64,000 nucleotides of DNA, taken from positions 5,086,001-5,150,000 of the forward strand of contig OU612067.1 of the NCBI GenBank assembly GCA_914767715.1, given 5' to 3'. This document shows, piece by piece, positions 46,840 through 59,347 of the stretch (position 1 is its first letter; each line of letters opens with the position of its first letter). Source of the stretch: Membranipora membranacea. Taxonomy: Eukaryota; Bryozoa; Gymnolaemata; Cheilostomatida; Membraniporidae. Made by a program: the position numbers and the translations under genes. The notes below the pieces were generated by a model. That model ran no database searches and had not been told where the DNA came from. It saw nothing but the letters and a program-made list of their open reading frames with translations.

Positions 46840-49640
46840 GTTCAATTGTTAGTACACCTACAGGGGTTTACTTGTGTGGGGAGTAATATTATGGACCAAA
46901 AAAAATGTTATGCGACTTTCTTTTACCAATATTCTATGCTCAAATTTACATCCAAAAAACGTCATCACGGTAATTATTCAGTGGGAAATTCCACTGAGCC
47001 GTACTTAGTAGCATACAGCATGATGATTGATGTCCAGCTGATTTACAATTCACTACAAAATCAATAATGAACCATGGGTTGCATAGCTGTGTCATAAAAT
47101 TCTACTGCCAATGATTTTGATGTGCTATAATTTGGTTTCATTTTCATAATTATTGTCATTGAGCTGAAAGAACTTCAATTTGTGAATTCATTTTTCTGAT
47201 GACATTGAGCAGACACCAGGAGCTGCTGTGCAGTATGACGATAATGAATCGGTCCACGATAGGAACTGAAATTCAGATCCAGCATTAACTATAGAGACTT
47301 GGTAGTCCATCTACAGTGGTCAACTTGTGCGGGGAGTAATAATATGGGAACAAGAATTGTTATGCGACTTATTTAACACCGACGAATGTGAAGAAGTATT
47401 TTTTCACCAATAGACTACACAGAGCTCCCTGACCTGTCCTTATACCATAGCCCATCTACTCCCTCCCATTCCAGTGTGCTATTTTGTGTCTGCCTTACTG
47501 ATGATTGTTCTCTGTGATATTTTCCTCATAATAACGTATTTGAATTTCACATCTCATATATACCTAGTCCTGCGCAATTCCTTCAGATGTGCCACTGAGT
47601 GATTTTTCAGACCAGTGGTCTCGTGCGGTCCATCCATGTGTCTATCTCTACTGCATGTGAATGGGTTTGTACTACCAACTTACTGATCCTTAAACATCTA
47701 GAGCATTGTTACCCCTCTAACCCGATTAACCCCCAACACTATGGTTTGAGATTCGAAACTCTCCTGCTGTAATCAGGGCATTTTTCACTTACTTCACTAT
47801 GATCTAGTTGTGAGTCGTGGAATTCCGGCCGCTATAAACTGTTCCAAAAAACTGTATCTTTAATTCTGCCAACTTTCTTTGGACATTCAGCTGTCACTGA
47901 CTACTGACCTATCTATCACTGTACAGACGAGCTGTAAATCACTATAGAGGAGCCTCAACGCCCTGCGGTGATATAACAAAAGGCAAAGACTTTCACCAAT
48001 TTGCTACGCTCAAATTTACATCCTAATATATTTTGATATCACAGTAATTACATCGAGCGAGCGAGCGTAGCATGTCTTGTCAAGGCAGGCTACATTGAGC
48101 CATATTTAATAGCGTAAAGCATGATGATTAATGATATATTGATTCATAATTCATTAGAAAATCAATATCGTGCAGTGCACCTGCTTTGACAGACATTGTG
48201 ACACTGTAATGTAACCATAAACTGAACTGAAAATTATCGTATTCCTACACTTTTTTACATCTCATTTTCTTTTAAAAAAAGAAAATTAGGTTTCAAAACT
48301 ACATCAGCAGAGTCAAATATAGTTGTGGAGTGTGTAGCTATAATGATTTTCAAAAATGCTAAATATTTACTGAGAAAAATCGCTAAATGTAAATCAGTCA
48401 TTATTGATTGATAGGGCATTGTTTATGAAAGTCCTACTTATGACATCATATTCCTGCTTATAAATGTAAACAAATTGTTATGATGTATTTGGCGCCAAAT
48501 TGGAGCACATATACATAATCAGAATTGGGTGATTTATCAACCTGGATAGGGACGGGAGAAAGTGAATCTGACCCGTACCCCTCTTTAAGTTTTTTCCCTA
48601 AAGTTTGTTGACTTATCTCGTTTTTTAGAGGTTTTGGGACTTGGAGAACTCAAAAACCAAGATGGACTGTTTTTTTGAAAAATTTGAAAACTTGAGTATT
48701 TTTCACAAAAACTTAAGTTCGTTGACTTCACTCATTTTTTAGAGGTTTTGGGACTTGGAGAACTCAAAAACCAAGATGGGCTGTTTTTTTGAAAAATTTG
48801 AAAACTTGAGTATTTTTCACAAAAACTTAAGTTCGTTGACTTCACTCATTTTTTAGAGGTTTTGGGACTTGGAGAACTCAAAAACCATGATGGGCCGTTT
48901 TTTTTGAAAAATTTGAAAACATGCTACTGCTACCTTCTTCTTCTCATCAGACCCAACACACTCATGACATACACTACTTGCTTTATCCCTTTTATCCCTT
49001 GACATGCAGCTTTCATAGATTATTTCACAATTTGACCAATGTTTTGTTGTTGTATTGTTGTTTAGGCCCTTCAATTAGGTTTTTTTCCGTTTTTTCTGAG
49101 CACAGTTGTTAGGTCATAATTTAACCGCATTGCTATCTCAGTCCAGTGAGTTCCAATAGTTTTTTGTTATTGATGTACTTAGTTTATTTCCTCTGAGACG
49201 TCAAAATTATCACGGTTGTGTGCATTCCAATCAGATTTGACGAATGAATATTTGTTCTAACTTGTCTTAATTTTAGCTGGTTAAAATACTGATTGTCATA
49301 TTTTACTGGTTTTAAAAGTTGTGATATTATGAGATGTCTAATGCTGTGTTATCCAGATTAATGTGTGCATAGTCAGTAATACCGATAGCACTGGCATTTT
49401 AGAAAGCATGGTGTTGATCGTTATGTGCTGCGGACTTGTCAAGATAGTTGAATATTGCATTAATATTTCAATCACTATCATAAAAATTTATAGTCACCAA
49501 ATTTTAGCAAAGGCTCCCTTGAACAGCTTTATTGCAGTGAAGACTCCATTTGTCTCCCCCTACCTTAACCCTTAAAACTTTCACCTTCATAACCACTAGG
49601 ATCAAGCGATGTTTGGTATAGGGATGATTTTGTTTTTTAT
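46840..49640. other. Intron-like region with dispersed repeats
   Basis: The region holds diverged direct repeats (46850-47070, 47310-47345 and 47985-48175 share CAAATTTACATCC and AGCATGATGATT text) and a 114-bp tandem repeat. No exon is supported. Confidence 0.5.
48607..48920 (+). repeat. 114-bp tandem repeat, 2.7 copies
   Basis: GTTGACTT starts at 48607, 48721 and 48835, exactly 114 bases apart. Copies share TTTTGGGACTTGGAGAACTC and TTTGAAAACTTGAGTATTTT with few changes. Confidence 0.9.
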
Positions 49641-49651
49641 CCACGCTGCAG

Positions 49652-49749
49652 GTATTTCAAAATTGATGGCAATGAGTGTAGCAATTCAGGCTCAATTGAA
49701 GGTGTATCTCGATATACTGCTAATACTAACTATCATAGTCCTATGCAGG
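49652..49749 (+). CDS. Exon b of the downstream chain
   Basis: The acceptor is CACGCTGCAG and the donor CAGG|GTAAGT. It reads YFKIDGNECSNSGSIEGVSR and onward, in the frame set by exon a. A second frame is also open but does not fit exon a. Confidence 0.5.
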
Positions 49750-49870
49750 GTAAGTGGTTCTCTTTAGATATTCACTGTGTGATATTTATGTGTATATTGA
49801 CTAGAACATGTTGAAAATTATTGATGGTACACAGGTATCTAGATGTTTACTGATGTCACCATCCAGATAG

Positions 49871-49960
49871 TCTCAGGGAAATTGAGTAGCTATGATACCC
49901 TGATGCGGTCAGAACGCTCTCCACAAACAACAAGATCAGTTTCTACAAATATTGTGTATG
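49871..49960 (+). CDS. Exon b' of the downstream chain
   Basis: The acceptor is ACCATCCAGATAG and the donor TATG|GTGATG. It reads SGKLSSYDTLMRSERSPQTT and onward, in phase with exon b. The content is Ser/Thr-rich, similar to the linkers of the large gene. Confidence 0.4.
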
Positions 49961-50629
49961 GTGATGTCTATTTGTATTTCGATTGATCTTGTTGTTGCTC
50001 AGGAGCGCTCTCTTACCCAATTCGTTTGTATTTATAGCGAAACAATGGATGCAATATCACACTTTTAATCAGGGAGTGTGGGATACATTTCCCTGACAGC
50101 CCACTCCCATGTTTCAACCAGTTTCATTTCAAAGGCAAAAGTTGTCCGACTATGGTCATTGAGCAGACAACTCTTTAATAAAATATTATCTACATGCCTG
50201 GTCTACCACAAAACTATGCCTGCAGGTTAGACTATCCACATAATCTATCTATGTAACACAGCAATGGGGAAGTGCCTTACATCAAGACAAGCAACTCCCA
50301 AAATACCAAATCCAAAGATCCATTGAGGCCTTAATATTTCAAAACTATTGGTTTCCATTGTTTCCCATTTTAAGTACGCAGTCTAGGTCGATTAATTCAG
50401 ACCCTATGCTGCAGAGACAATGCTTGTCTCAACAGTTTGCACATCCGCAGAGTGCTGCAAAAATCTAGCTACTATAGTTGTTTAGAAAAGTTGAATATTA
50501 TATTACCAGACAGTACAGTATCATAATACCTGATTGAATCGAAGAATCATTGGAAATAACTAAATCTCTGAACTAAAGATGTTCAGTAAAATGATATTAC
50601 TTTTCTAATCAGCTGGGTGTGTGTCCTAG

Positions 50630-50809
50630 CCTAGACAAGGCAGCTTGCAACGTCTGAATGTACATGTGGATGAAAACAAGAGGACAACTCTAAAGTGTAA
50701 AACCTCAAGCTTCGGAACAGTGAAATTACCTGTAATTCAGAAGGTCAAAAATAAGCCTGTTACCAGGAGGTCTGATATAATTTCTGTGTCTTCTCCAAAT
50801 CTGGACTAG
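50630..50809 (+). CDS. Terminal exon c of the downstream chain
   Basis: After a CTAG acceptor (two tandem CCTAG options) the frame is open for about 59 codons (RQGSLQRLNVHVDENKRTTL ... SVSSPNLD) to TAG at 50807-50809. It is basic and Ser-rich. Its phase (0 or 2) does not join exon b' directly, so one exon is probably missing from my model. Confidence 0.45.
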   Translation, partial: PRQGSLQRLNVHVDENKRTTLKCKTSSFGTVKLPVIQKVKNKPVTRRSDIISVSSPNLD

Positions 50810-51343
50810 GGGTATGAGTTATCCTTCCCCAACAAAATGGTAGATAACTCTTATTTTTCAAACTGTAAACCAATCAGGAGGCTCATAATCCCCCTTTCTG
50901 ATTGGTCAGCGAAAAGTCCTATCCCCCGTCCATGTACAGAGTCCATGTCATTGTTATAGCAAAGAGTAACAGCCTTGGTTATAGAGAGACTCACAGGCCT
51001 ACTAGTACATGCGTTACTTATCATCTTTTTCTTATCATTGCACTATATGCATACACATGACCGGATATATTCATAGAGATGCATTACTATTTGGTTATCC
51101 TTATCTTTCTTGTTCAGTAGTAGTTGTCACAGCAGATTCACGGACGTGTGATAGACACAGAGGGAGAGATATTCTTGCTAATTCAATTGAACATATTATT
51201 TACTTACTTACTTTAAAGTGACTCTAACTCCTTGGACTGATCGAGCCCGCTAACCAAAGACAGAGTCTCATTGTGCTTACTAAAACATCAAAAGATAAGT
51301 GACTATCATGTCTGTATGTACTCAAGATGACAAGTCGGGTGGC

Positions 51344-51420
51344 ACACTAGCCTTTCTTAACAAGCTTTGTTCGGTCCGGTGCCCACCGAACAAAGCTTGT
51401 TAAGACAGGCTAGTGGCACA
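51344..51420. repeat. Long near-perfect hairpin
   Basis: The left arm (ACACTAGCCTTTCTTAACAA and onward to CGGT) is mirrored by the right arm (ACCGAACAAAGCTTGTTAAG...GCTAGTG). The stem is about 34 bp with one or two mismatches around a 9-base centre. It may be a small foldback element. A related GTCAAGGCAGGCTAC piece sits at about 48080. Confidence 0.8.
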
Positions 51421-51599
51421 CTTGACATTGTAGTTGAAGATAATTTAGATGTAAAATGGTGTACTAAGTAGGATCGAAGATTGGCTTTCCGTTTCAGTTT
51501 TGTAGTTTTTTCGAATGTACCAGGCCATATCTATTAATTTTTCAAGGACAGCTAGAGTGAATGGCCCACAACAGCCATATCAGGTAGTACTAGACAAAC

Positions 51600-51700
51600 A
51601 GTGCGCCTGGACCCAGTGGGGCTCGAACCCAGGACCTTTTGTTTACCTGCATCTCTGCAGATTCCAAACTCCAGCCTCTCCAGCTGTGACTTGAAGGAAC
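51600..51700 (-). repeat. tRNA-like SINE fragment
   Basis: The minus strand contains GGTTCGAGCCCCACTGGG, a good box B, preceded by sequence that does not form a clean cloverleaf. It is called only as a tRNA-derived fragment. Confidence 0.35.
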
Positions 51701-51779
51701 CTATCTAGTCATTGTCCGTTGATCGGTCCGGGACAACACCGTAAATTAATTTGAACAGCTTGTAAGGACTAGGACGTTG

Positions 51780-52060
51780 TCCCAAATCAAACGCCTCTAG
51801 CACTGATCTATCCCTGATCATAGAGGATAAATAGTAGTTGTGCAAGCACAGGCCCCTGTGGAAATCCAGACCTGACCAAGAACTCCTTAGAGTGCTTGCG
51901 ACGGATCGGACTTCTGTAGTCTCTAAAAATGGCGAGCACTCTAAGGAGTTCTCGTCAGGTCTGGAGTTGCGCAGGGGTCTGTCCTTGGACCACTCATATT
52001 TATCCTCTATGTAAACGACATATTTGATAAAATAAAGAACGCAGAATGCCATGGATTAAA
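51780..52060 (+). pseudogene. Reverse-transcriptase scraps in inverted pair
   Basis: On the plus strand 51963-52040 reads SGVAQGSVLGPLIFILYVND, a non-LTR RT motif. On the minus strand 51880-51820 reads a diverged copy (PQG.VLAQLLFILY). The two copies form a 31-bp inverted repeat at 51869-51899 and 51936-51966. They are short remnants only. Confidence 0.6.
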
Positions 52061-52832
52061 TGGTCACTTAAAGTAGCGTAACAAATTCCCAACCCCATCT
52101 CTCTTGAAAGACACTGGTGAATGCATCATATACGCTGGGCAAACAAATAGGATTACCTGGGAAGTAAGTAAGAAGCTGAAGAGCCACAGGGAGAAGGTAG
52201 TCGGCCTGCAAACAGGTGCTAAGTATGTATCCATAGTCCGATACTTATTATGATTTTTCATGAGAGAAAGTGGATCTGTCCCAACTAGACAACACACTGC
52301 AGCCTTATGAGAATCGATTCAAGTTCTCTGCCAAACGACTGAAGTACTGTAACACGCTTGTAACTCAAGATACCTATGTTACTAGCAACTGGCCCAGGCT
52401 GCTAACAAACCAGGTCGTGACTACCTAACAACCCTTGCTGCAGGAGCAGTGAGGATGACTCTACCTCAACACCGCCTAGTGACCCTGAGACAGCCTCACA
52501 ACCAGTTGCACAGCCCACAATATTATGTATCAGTCTATGGACTCGGACCATTATAGAAAAAGACCAGTTCTGTATGGGTAGTAGCCAGTTTCATAAAAAA
52601 AATGATAATTAGAGGGTTTGATAGTCCAATCCATCACTCGGGTGTCGTGAAACGTGTGTCAAGTGCTTTATGGGATATGTCTCACAGCACTCATGTGGCC
52701 CTCTACAGCAAGACATGTCCCATACAGCACCGGCCATACGCCAGCGACGGTTTTAAGTGCCCATTCAGAATGGCATAAATTTGTGTAATGGTCATTGTTG
52801 TATCTAGTCTTTCTCAGAAAAGTTTCTATAAG

Positions 52833-53057
52833 TCAAGTTGTTCCCATACCTGACAATGAGACAACAGTATGCATATCAAAAGTTGATGGTAGATAAAAAC
52901 CACTGGCAACTAGATCTGTCAGCAAGCTATTCACAATATAAATTTTAACATCATGGCCTACCACAAACGTAACCCTCTCTATGTCAGTTTCTAGAGATAT
53001 ACTCGGCCTAGTGTCCAACAACGAACTCGTGTGAGGTTGAGGTTGGGAAACAAACAT
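52833..53057 (-). CDS. Open minus-strand segment, unknown
   Basis: The 74-codon frame reads protein-like (LETDIERVTFVVGHDVKIYI) and reaches a donor-like TCAG|GTATGG near 52850. It may be an exon of an unidentified gene or element. No motif is recognised. Confidence 0.25.
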   Translation of the reverse strand: MFVSQPQPHTSSLLDTRPSISLETDIERVTFVVGHDVKIYIVNSLLTDLVASGFYLPSTFDMHTVVSLSGMGTT

Positions 53058-53059
53058 GA

Positions 53060-53670
53060 TAATTAGGATTTGAATGTATCAAGATTCATCTGATTGTGTT
53101 TTGTATTCTAGCTGAGGTTACTAACAATGTTTGTTGGCCTATACCATACAGTTAATATAGATCTATACGGTACATACATACATTCATCATACAAGGCATA
53201 GCTTATCCATGTCCGTAGTGCTTAAGAGGCTTTTGGCTTAAACCACTGCTGCCGCTGCTGAGCTTTGCCCAGCAGAGCCACCAGTATTCATAATTAATAG
53301 ATGAATTTTGCCTCAAAACTATTTGCCTGTGGCTTTGCATGGAGTTATGAGCTCCTAAGGTAGAAGCTCATAACTTCTGCTAAAGCTTTTCGCCATAGTG
53401 ATGACGAGTTCCGTACTTGACCAATCAGGTGCCTTGAAAATCTAGCTGAGATCCAACTCTATTATTTATTTGTTTATCCAGGGCGTTATCAATACACCCC
53501 GAATAACTTGATCTTGCACATGGGCTATCTTCTCCATGCAGTACATTTTACTATCTACATCGTGACAGTTGACTGTAGCAGCTGCTGTTCAAATACTGTT
53601 ACTATCTTACATGACTTTTTAGATGTCTACCATGTCTTTGACTTTGTAAATTTTATTAAAAAATTTATTT
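53060..53670. other. Upstream region of LDHD
   Basis: No exon is supported. A strong acceptor (AAATTTATTTTAG at 53673) just before the LDHD start codon suggests a 5' UTR intron and a non-coding first exon somewhere in this stretch. Confidence 0.4.
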
Positions 53671-53684
53671 TAGCTGGCTGCGAG

Positions 53685-56600
53685 ATGTCACTAAGAACTC
53701 TTGGAAAGACGTTATTGGGAGGAAGGATTGAGTTTGGTACTTCCGTCAGCGGTTTGCGGAGCTGTTTGCAGAGGTGCTATAACAAGGTGATTCAATATAT
53801 CAGTAGTTTGAGCCCCCAAACTATGGTCCCCACCCCCGTCAGACTGCCTCAGCAAGTTTTTACTGTTTCCACAATGTGTGATTCAAACAGAAAACTAAAC
53901 ATCACCATCCTGATGTTATATATTATATTATGTAGCCAATATATGTACTTTACATGAATAAAATAATTGTTTGCAGGCTGCTGTAGTTGAGAGACTTCAA
54001 GCTGAAATCGGTCAGGAAAAAATATCAACAGGCGATTCTGTCCGTGAGCAGCATGGCAAAGATGAGTCTTATCACAAGTAAATATAATATAATCACCTTC
54101 TGTGGGATACAACATACAGTAGTGCACAAGCACATACCATTGCACAACACACAGGCCTTCGGCTAGACACCTTGAGTCAAGCCCTTTTTCTGGTACAACC
54201 TTCTCTTGACCGTATATATCAACGAAATTCACGGGATAAAGAGTCAATAAATTAGGGGCTTGTTTTTTTTCCCTTCCAAATGTCAGTGCAAACCAGATTT
54301 GTGTGGTGTTGTGTTTTGGGGAATGCATAACAACAATGTCTGACCTGCAAGCTGAAGTCAATTATGTCGAATATAAGATTTCATGTTATATTTGTAGTTC
54401 TATGCCTCCGGACGTTGTGGTGTTCCCCTCCAGCACAGAAGAAGTTAGTCTAGTAGCTAAAGTTTGTACAGAGATGAAGGCTCCTATGATACCTTTTGGT
54501 ACTGGTACAGGAATGGAGGGCGGTGTTATCTGCGATCAGGTATGGTTGTTTGTCTGCTTGTCTAAGAGTATCTCTCCTCAAGCCTTCATGTTACTTATCC
54601 CCTGTTTAACACATGCCTCTGAGATCAGGTGTGTGTTTCTAAAGTCTGAGCACGAAGTGTTAGAAAGTTATAGAATCACCATTCAGCTGCCCAGTCTTAG
54701 GGAAGGGAGGGGGATGACTTTGTCAATCTTAAATATTTCGGATAGCAATATTAAAATAATACTATTACTCCTTGATCATTGTGGTTACTTGGTAGGTCAC
54801 GCTCAATATTGTCCCTACATACCTGTTTGTTTACATGGCTCAGAAAGGCAGCAGAAGAAGACCAAGTAGTCATGTGAAATATCTTCTTTTTTTTTAAATT
54901 CATTCTGAGGAGTCAGCTGTATGAAAGAGAATGGCAGATAATTTGGTCATGCATCACCTAAAGCTAGTGGCAACTAGTTACATAATCATTTTGAGTTTTT
55001 TGATGGAGAGATATTGTCTGCAGTATCAAGAAAATCGTCAAATCTAATTTTATAGTTTTTTATTGCTAAATGAATTGTCATCTGACCTGAGATACACGGA
55101 CCACTTCCTACCTCTTTACACTGTTTTTTTTCTCAGATCAATTCCAGTGAATTTTTTTACACATCAGTTCAGAAGTATTTTTTGTGGCCTGTTTTAGCGT
55201 GGGGTTTGTGTTGACTTAACAAAGATGGCTGAGGTGACTAGTTATAACCCTGAGGACTTTACCATATCAATAGAGCCGGGTATCACCAGACTAGCGCTGA
55301 ACGAGTATGTGAAGGGTGACGGACTCTGGTTCCCGGTCGGTCTGTTCATACCCAAGCCTTAGTTTTTTTCAAATGTGTGCTGGATATCATTTTCTTTTAG
55401 TAACATAAGTATTTGAAAGTTTAGAGAAGAGGTAGAGTAATCTCAAAAATATTTTCTTTCACCATCATCCTAACAATCTAAATTTGGAGCTGAGACCAAG
55501 TCAAAATTAAACCACAAGTACAGTCTTGGTATCCAGTAAATCTCAGAATAAAACTGGTATTATGAGACCTGACCAAAGTCTTCAAGTCATTACAGTATCT
55601 ACATCAACAACGACAAAGCTTTGAATTGTGTGTACATTATATGCATAAAGGTACCAGGTGTATATGACAATTATTTACACTAATACATTAACTCTTTGAT
55701 AGATCCTGGTGCGGATGCCAGCTTGTGTGGTATGGCAGCTACCAGTGCCTCCGGTACTAACGCTGTAAGATACGGTACTATGAGAGAAAATGTACTTAAT
55801 CTAGAAGTCGTCCTACCAGATGGCACGATCATACACACAGCCGGGAAAGATCGTAGAACAAGGTAATATATATATGCTATATCAGAGGATTGCATATAAT
55901 TAATATACCACATTTATGTGTAACTATTGATGTGCTGGTACAGAAGTACCCTATGCTGTCATCCTACTGTACATTTATGTCCAAGGATTCAGTTATTGTG
56001 ATTTTCACACTATCAGCACCTTGTTACCTTCCAGACAAATGATTCGGGTCAAATTACTTTTAACATTAGTTTTTATGTCTATTTTTTGTAGGAAAACTTC
56101 AGCAGGATACAACCTTACTAATCTGATTGTTGGGTCAGAGGGTACACTAGGATTTATAACTAATGCTACTCTCAAACTTTATGGTATTCCTGAATCGGTC
56201 AGTCGGTTATATTATACTCACATATAGTCAGCGTCAGTTATCTGTTAGTCTCCTGCATAATCAGAGAAAGTACCAGAAAGTACAAATCAAATGTGGGAGT
56301 AGGAGGGTACAGTTGTGGGAGTAGGACGGTACAGTTTGGCTTTAGTGTAATATTGTTGGAACATGACCTAACACTGGTGACAGGCCCTTTATATCCTCCT
56401 CTGCCACATTATGTACCAGGATATACTCCTGAGGTGGAAGTGCCTGCAAACAGAAAACGATCACTTACCAATGATTTAATGTGAAGAAAAACATAGCTAT
56501 TTTCACGCACAGAAATTTAATGTAGAGGATTCGATGTCCAGCTTTGAAGTTGTCCTTCCACCAAGTATGAGGAGAATACTCCGTATATTGATCTGATTCT

Positions 56601-59347
56601 TCATCGTAATTTGATCAATCGTATTTTCAAACCCAAGGTGTAGCACTGGGTAATAACAACTGAATTAGACATGAATATACTTTCTCCATGGCTTCTTACA
56701 AAGAAAGTTCAACCTGTCCGCAGCACATAACGTAGAAATTTTAAGGGGCACAAAGACTTCATCATAAATCTGTGTTATTGTGCATGTTGTGATTGATATC
56801 TTATTTTGTAGGTTTTATCTGCTGTTTGTCAGTTTAACTCAATACAAGAAGCCGTGTCTGCTGTACAGCTAGTTTTACAGAGTGGAGTCCCAATCGCTCG
56901 TATAGGTACTGATAATCATAGTAACCGTATCGATATGCATGTTCTGAATATACTTACAAGGTGTGCAGAACGAAATCCCACACTTGTACTATATACTCTA
57001 TAGGCGCACGAGACAATTTTATATGCGTTTTCTCTAATGGTGAAAATGCAGAAATAAATTTACATAACAAAAATAATGTTGGAGGTTTCATCAATGGTAG
57101 CATATTTGAGATTATTTAGAGTCATTCAGTGTTATCCAGCGGGTAGCGCAACTTCCATTCATTGGCACTACCATTCAGATCAAAGAATGGTTACTTATGT
57201 ATCACAGAGAGCATGACTTTGAAAGCTGATTGATCATTAAATTTAGTATCTGTTGCTTACAGAACTGTTGGATGAGGTGATGATGATGGCTTGTAATAAA
57301 TACAGCTCTCTCGGTTATGAGGAGAAGCCATCTTTATTTTTGGAATTTCACGGGAGTGAGCAGCACACACAGGAACAAGCCCAAATCGTTGGTAAGTCCA
57401 GTCCTGGATTAAATTTAGTTGCTGATCAAATGGGTTGTGCTCCAAGAATGAGTAGAGGTAATACTAATTATATTAACACCTTACGAACGTCATAGGTGTA
57501 ATTGCATTTCTACAAGTTGCAGAGAGTTCTGTGATTTCAATTTAAACCAACCGCTACATTGACAAAGTGACGCTGTGACACATTATCATAGTGACGAAGT
57601 GACATGGTAACAAAGTGACACTGTGACATAATGTCATAGGGACAGCGTGACACGGTGAAAAAGTGATATATAATCATATTACCAAAGTATGACGTGACGC
57701 GTTGAGACCTTGTGACATTGTGACACAGTGACATTGTGACACCAATGAACTAGTTCATTGGTGGCGATTCATGATATTTTGTGATTTGAACTTTCAGGAG
57801 ATATTTTCACTGATGAAGGAGGCCTCGGATTTCAGTGGGCGTCAGATTTAGAAGACAGAAATAAATTATGGAAAGCCAGACACAACTGTCTCTATGCAGT
57901 AATGAATATGAGGCCCGGCACCAAGGTAGGAATGACCAATCATGTGCGGTCAATTAAGAGGAAATTATTTCATTGGGATGTAACACACTCAGTGATCTTG
58001 TTGAAGCCAACTCATATGAGAAAAAAAAACATATCTTCTATCATCCTGTACCTTGTTAATCTTTTTCATATTTCTTTCAGCAATTATCCACCGATGTATG
58101 TGTACCCATATCAAGGCTAACTGAAGTCATAACTGACACTAAAAAAGATATACTCGATCATGGCATAAATGGTAAGTTGGTTTCAACAATGTTAACTCCT
58201 TGACACGGCTGCATATTGTCTCCTAAACCTGATTTTTACGTATAAGACCAGAAAAAGTCAATAGAAGACAATTCATTTTCACCAAAGATGTGTTAGGAGG
58301 CTGTGTTAGAGATTACCTAGAAGCACAAGTGTTGGGATATATCAGATATAAATGTAAATCTGGACTGTTTTGTTGCGATAAATAGTGCGACTCCCTCAGC
58401 TAAAGATAATTATTTGAACCCCTTCATAATGCCTACAGACCACGACACATACACACAGAAATTCTGATGTTACACATCGATCATTATTGTCTCAAGATCC
58501 TTCCAGCTCTGTAAAGAAACTCAATATTTGCTAACCCCTTGTTTTTACCCATAAGAAGATATAAATTATCATGTCCTCAGCCTATCTCATCAGTAAATTC
58601 TAAGTGCCAAGGGTAATGCGTCAAAATAAAACAATTGAATGAAAAAAAATTGGTCAATATTTAATTGATGACAGGTAGTTGAGGTTATGGTTTTTTTATC
58701 AATCATTTTTTATTATCTAGCTCCTGTGTTGGGACATGTGGGAGACGGTAACTATCATGTGACTTTTCTATATGATGAGCAGAATGAAGAGGAAAAGCAG
58801 CTTATACACAAACTATCAGAGAGTATTGTCAGGTAACAACTGTCCTACCGTCACACTTGTTAGTTCTAACAGTTGTATTGAGCCAATGTGAGCCGATGTA
58901 AGTGTGAAGGTGGTGGGCTTTTTCTGCCATGCTTTGACTCAATCATGAGAAATTCCTATAATTAATGAGACCATTAAAGACTACCAAAAGACCAATGCAT
59001 CTACCAAAACTTAGTAACTGCCTGACTATAACATGTATTAGTCTTTGGGTTTAGACAACAAAGGAAAATGTAAGCTCTCACTTCTAGAGAGCTAAAAAAT
59101 AGTTTTTCTGTCAATTAATATTACTTGTTCTGTATCTGGACATCTTTATATGATGATCTATCTGTTTGTTTACAGACGAGCTCTAGCAGTTAATGGTACG
59201 TGTACAGGTGAACACGGAGTAGGAGTTGGTAAGAGTAAGTACTTACAGCAGGAATTAGGTCAAGGATCACTGAACGTCATGAAACAAATCAAAGCTGCAC
59301 TAGACCCTCTGAACCTGATGAATCCTGGTAAAGTCTTACCTAGCTAA
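53685..59347 (+). CDS. LDHD: D-lactate dehydrogenase, mitochondrial type, 12 exons
   Basis: Exons: 53685-53786, 53977-54077, 54398-54539, 55198-55339, 55703-55862, 56092-56197, 56812-56905, 57263-57391, 57798-57925, 58081-58171, 58721-58832, 59176-59347. All are in phase: 1,479 nt, 492 residues, close to animal LDHD. The FAD-dependent enzyme oxidises D-lactate (and related D-2-hydroxyacids) to pyruvate in mitochondria. The first 34 residues are basic and Ser/Leu-rich, as for a transit peptide. The FAD-binding loop is [12 protein letters not shown], followed by GVCVDLTKM and [15 protein letters not shown], then [20 protein letters not shown]. The C-terminal oxidase domain has [10 protein letters not shown] (metal or substrate His) and [18 protein letters not shown], ending [12 protein letters not shown]. 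The start is the first Met after a 3' splice site. No defects were seen. Confidence 0.95.
57540..57750. repeat. Degenerate GTGACA repeat in LDHD intron 8
   Basis: GTGACA words recur at 8-20-base spacing for 200 bases, as in AAAGTGACACTGTGACATAA. It lies between exons 57263-57391 and 57798-57925. Confidence 0.75.
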
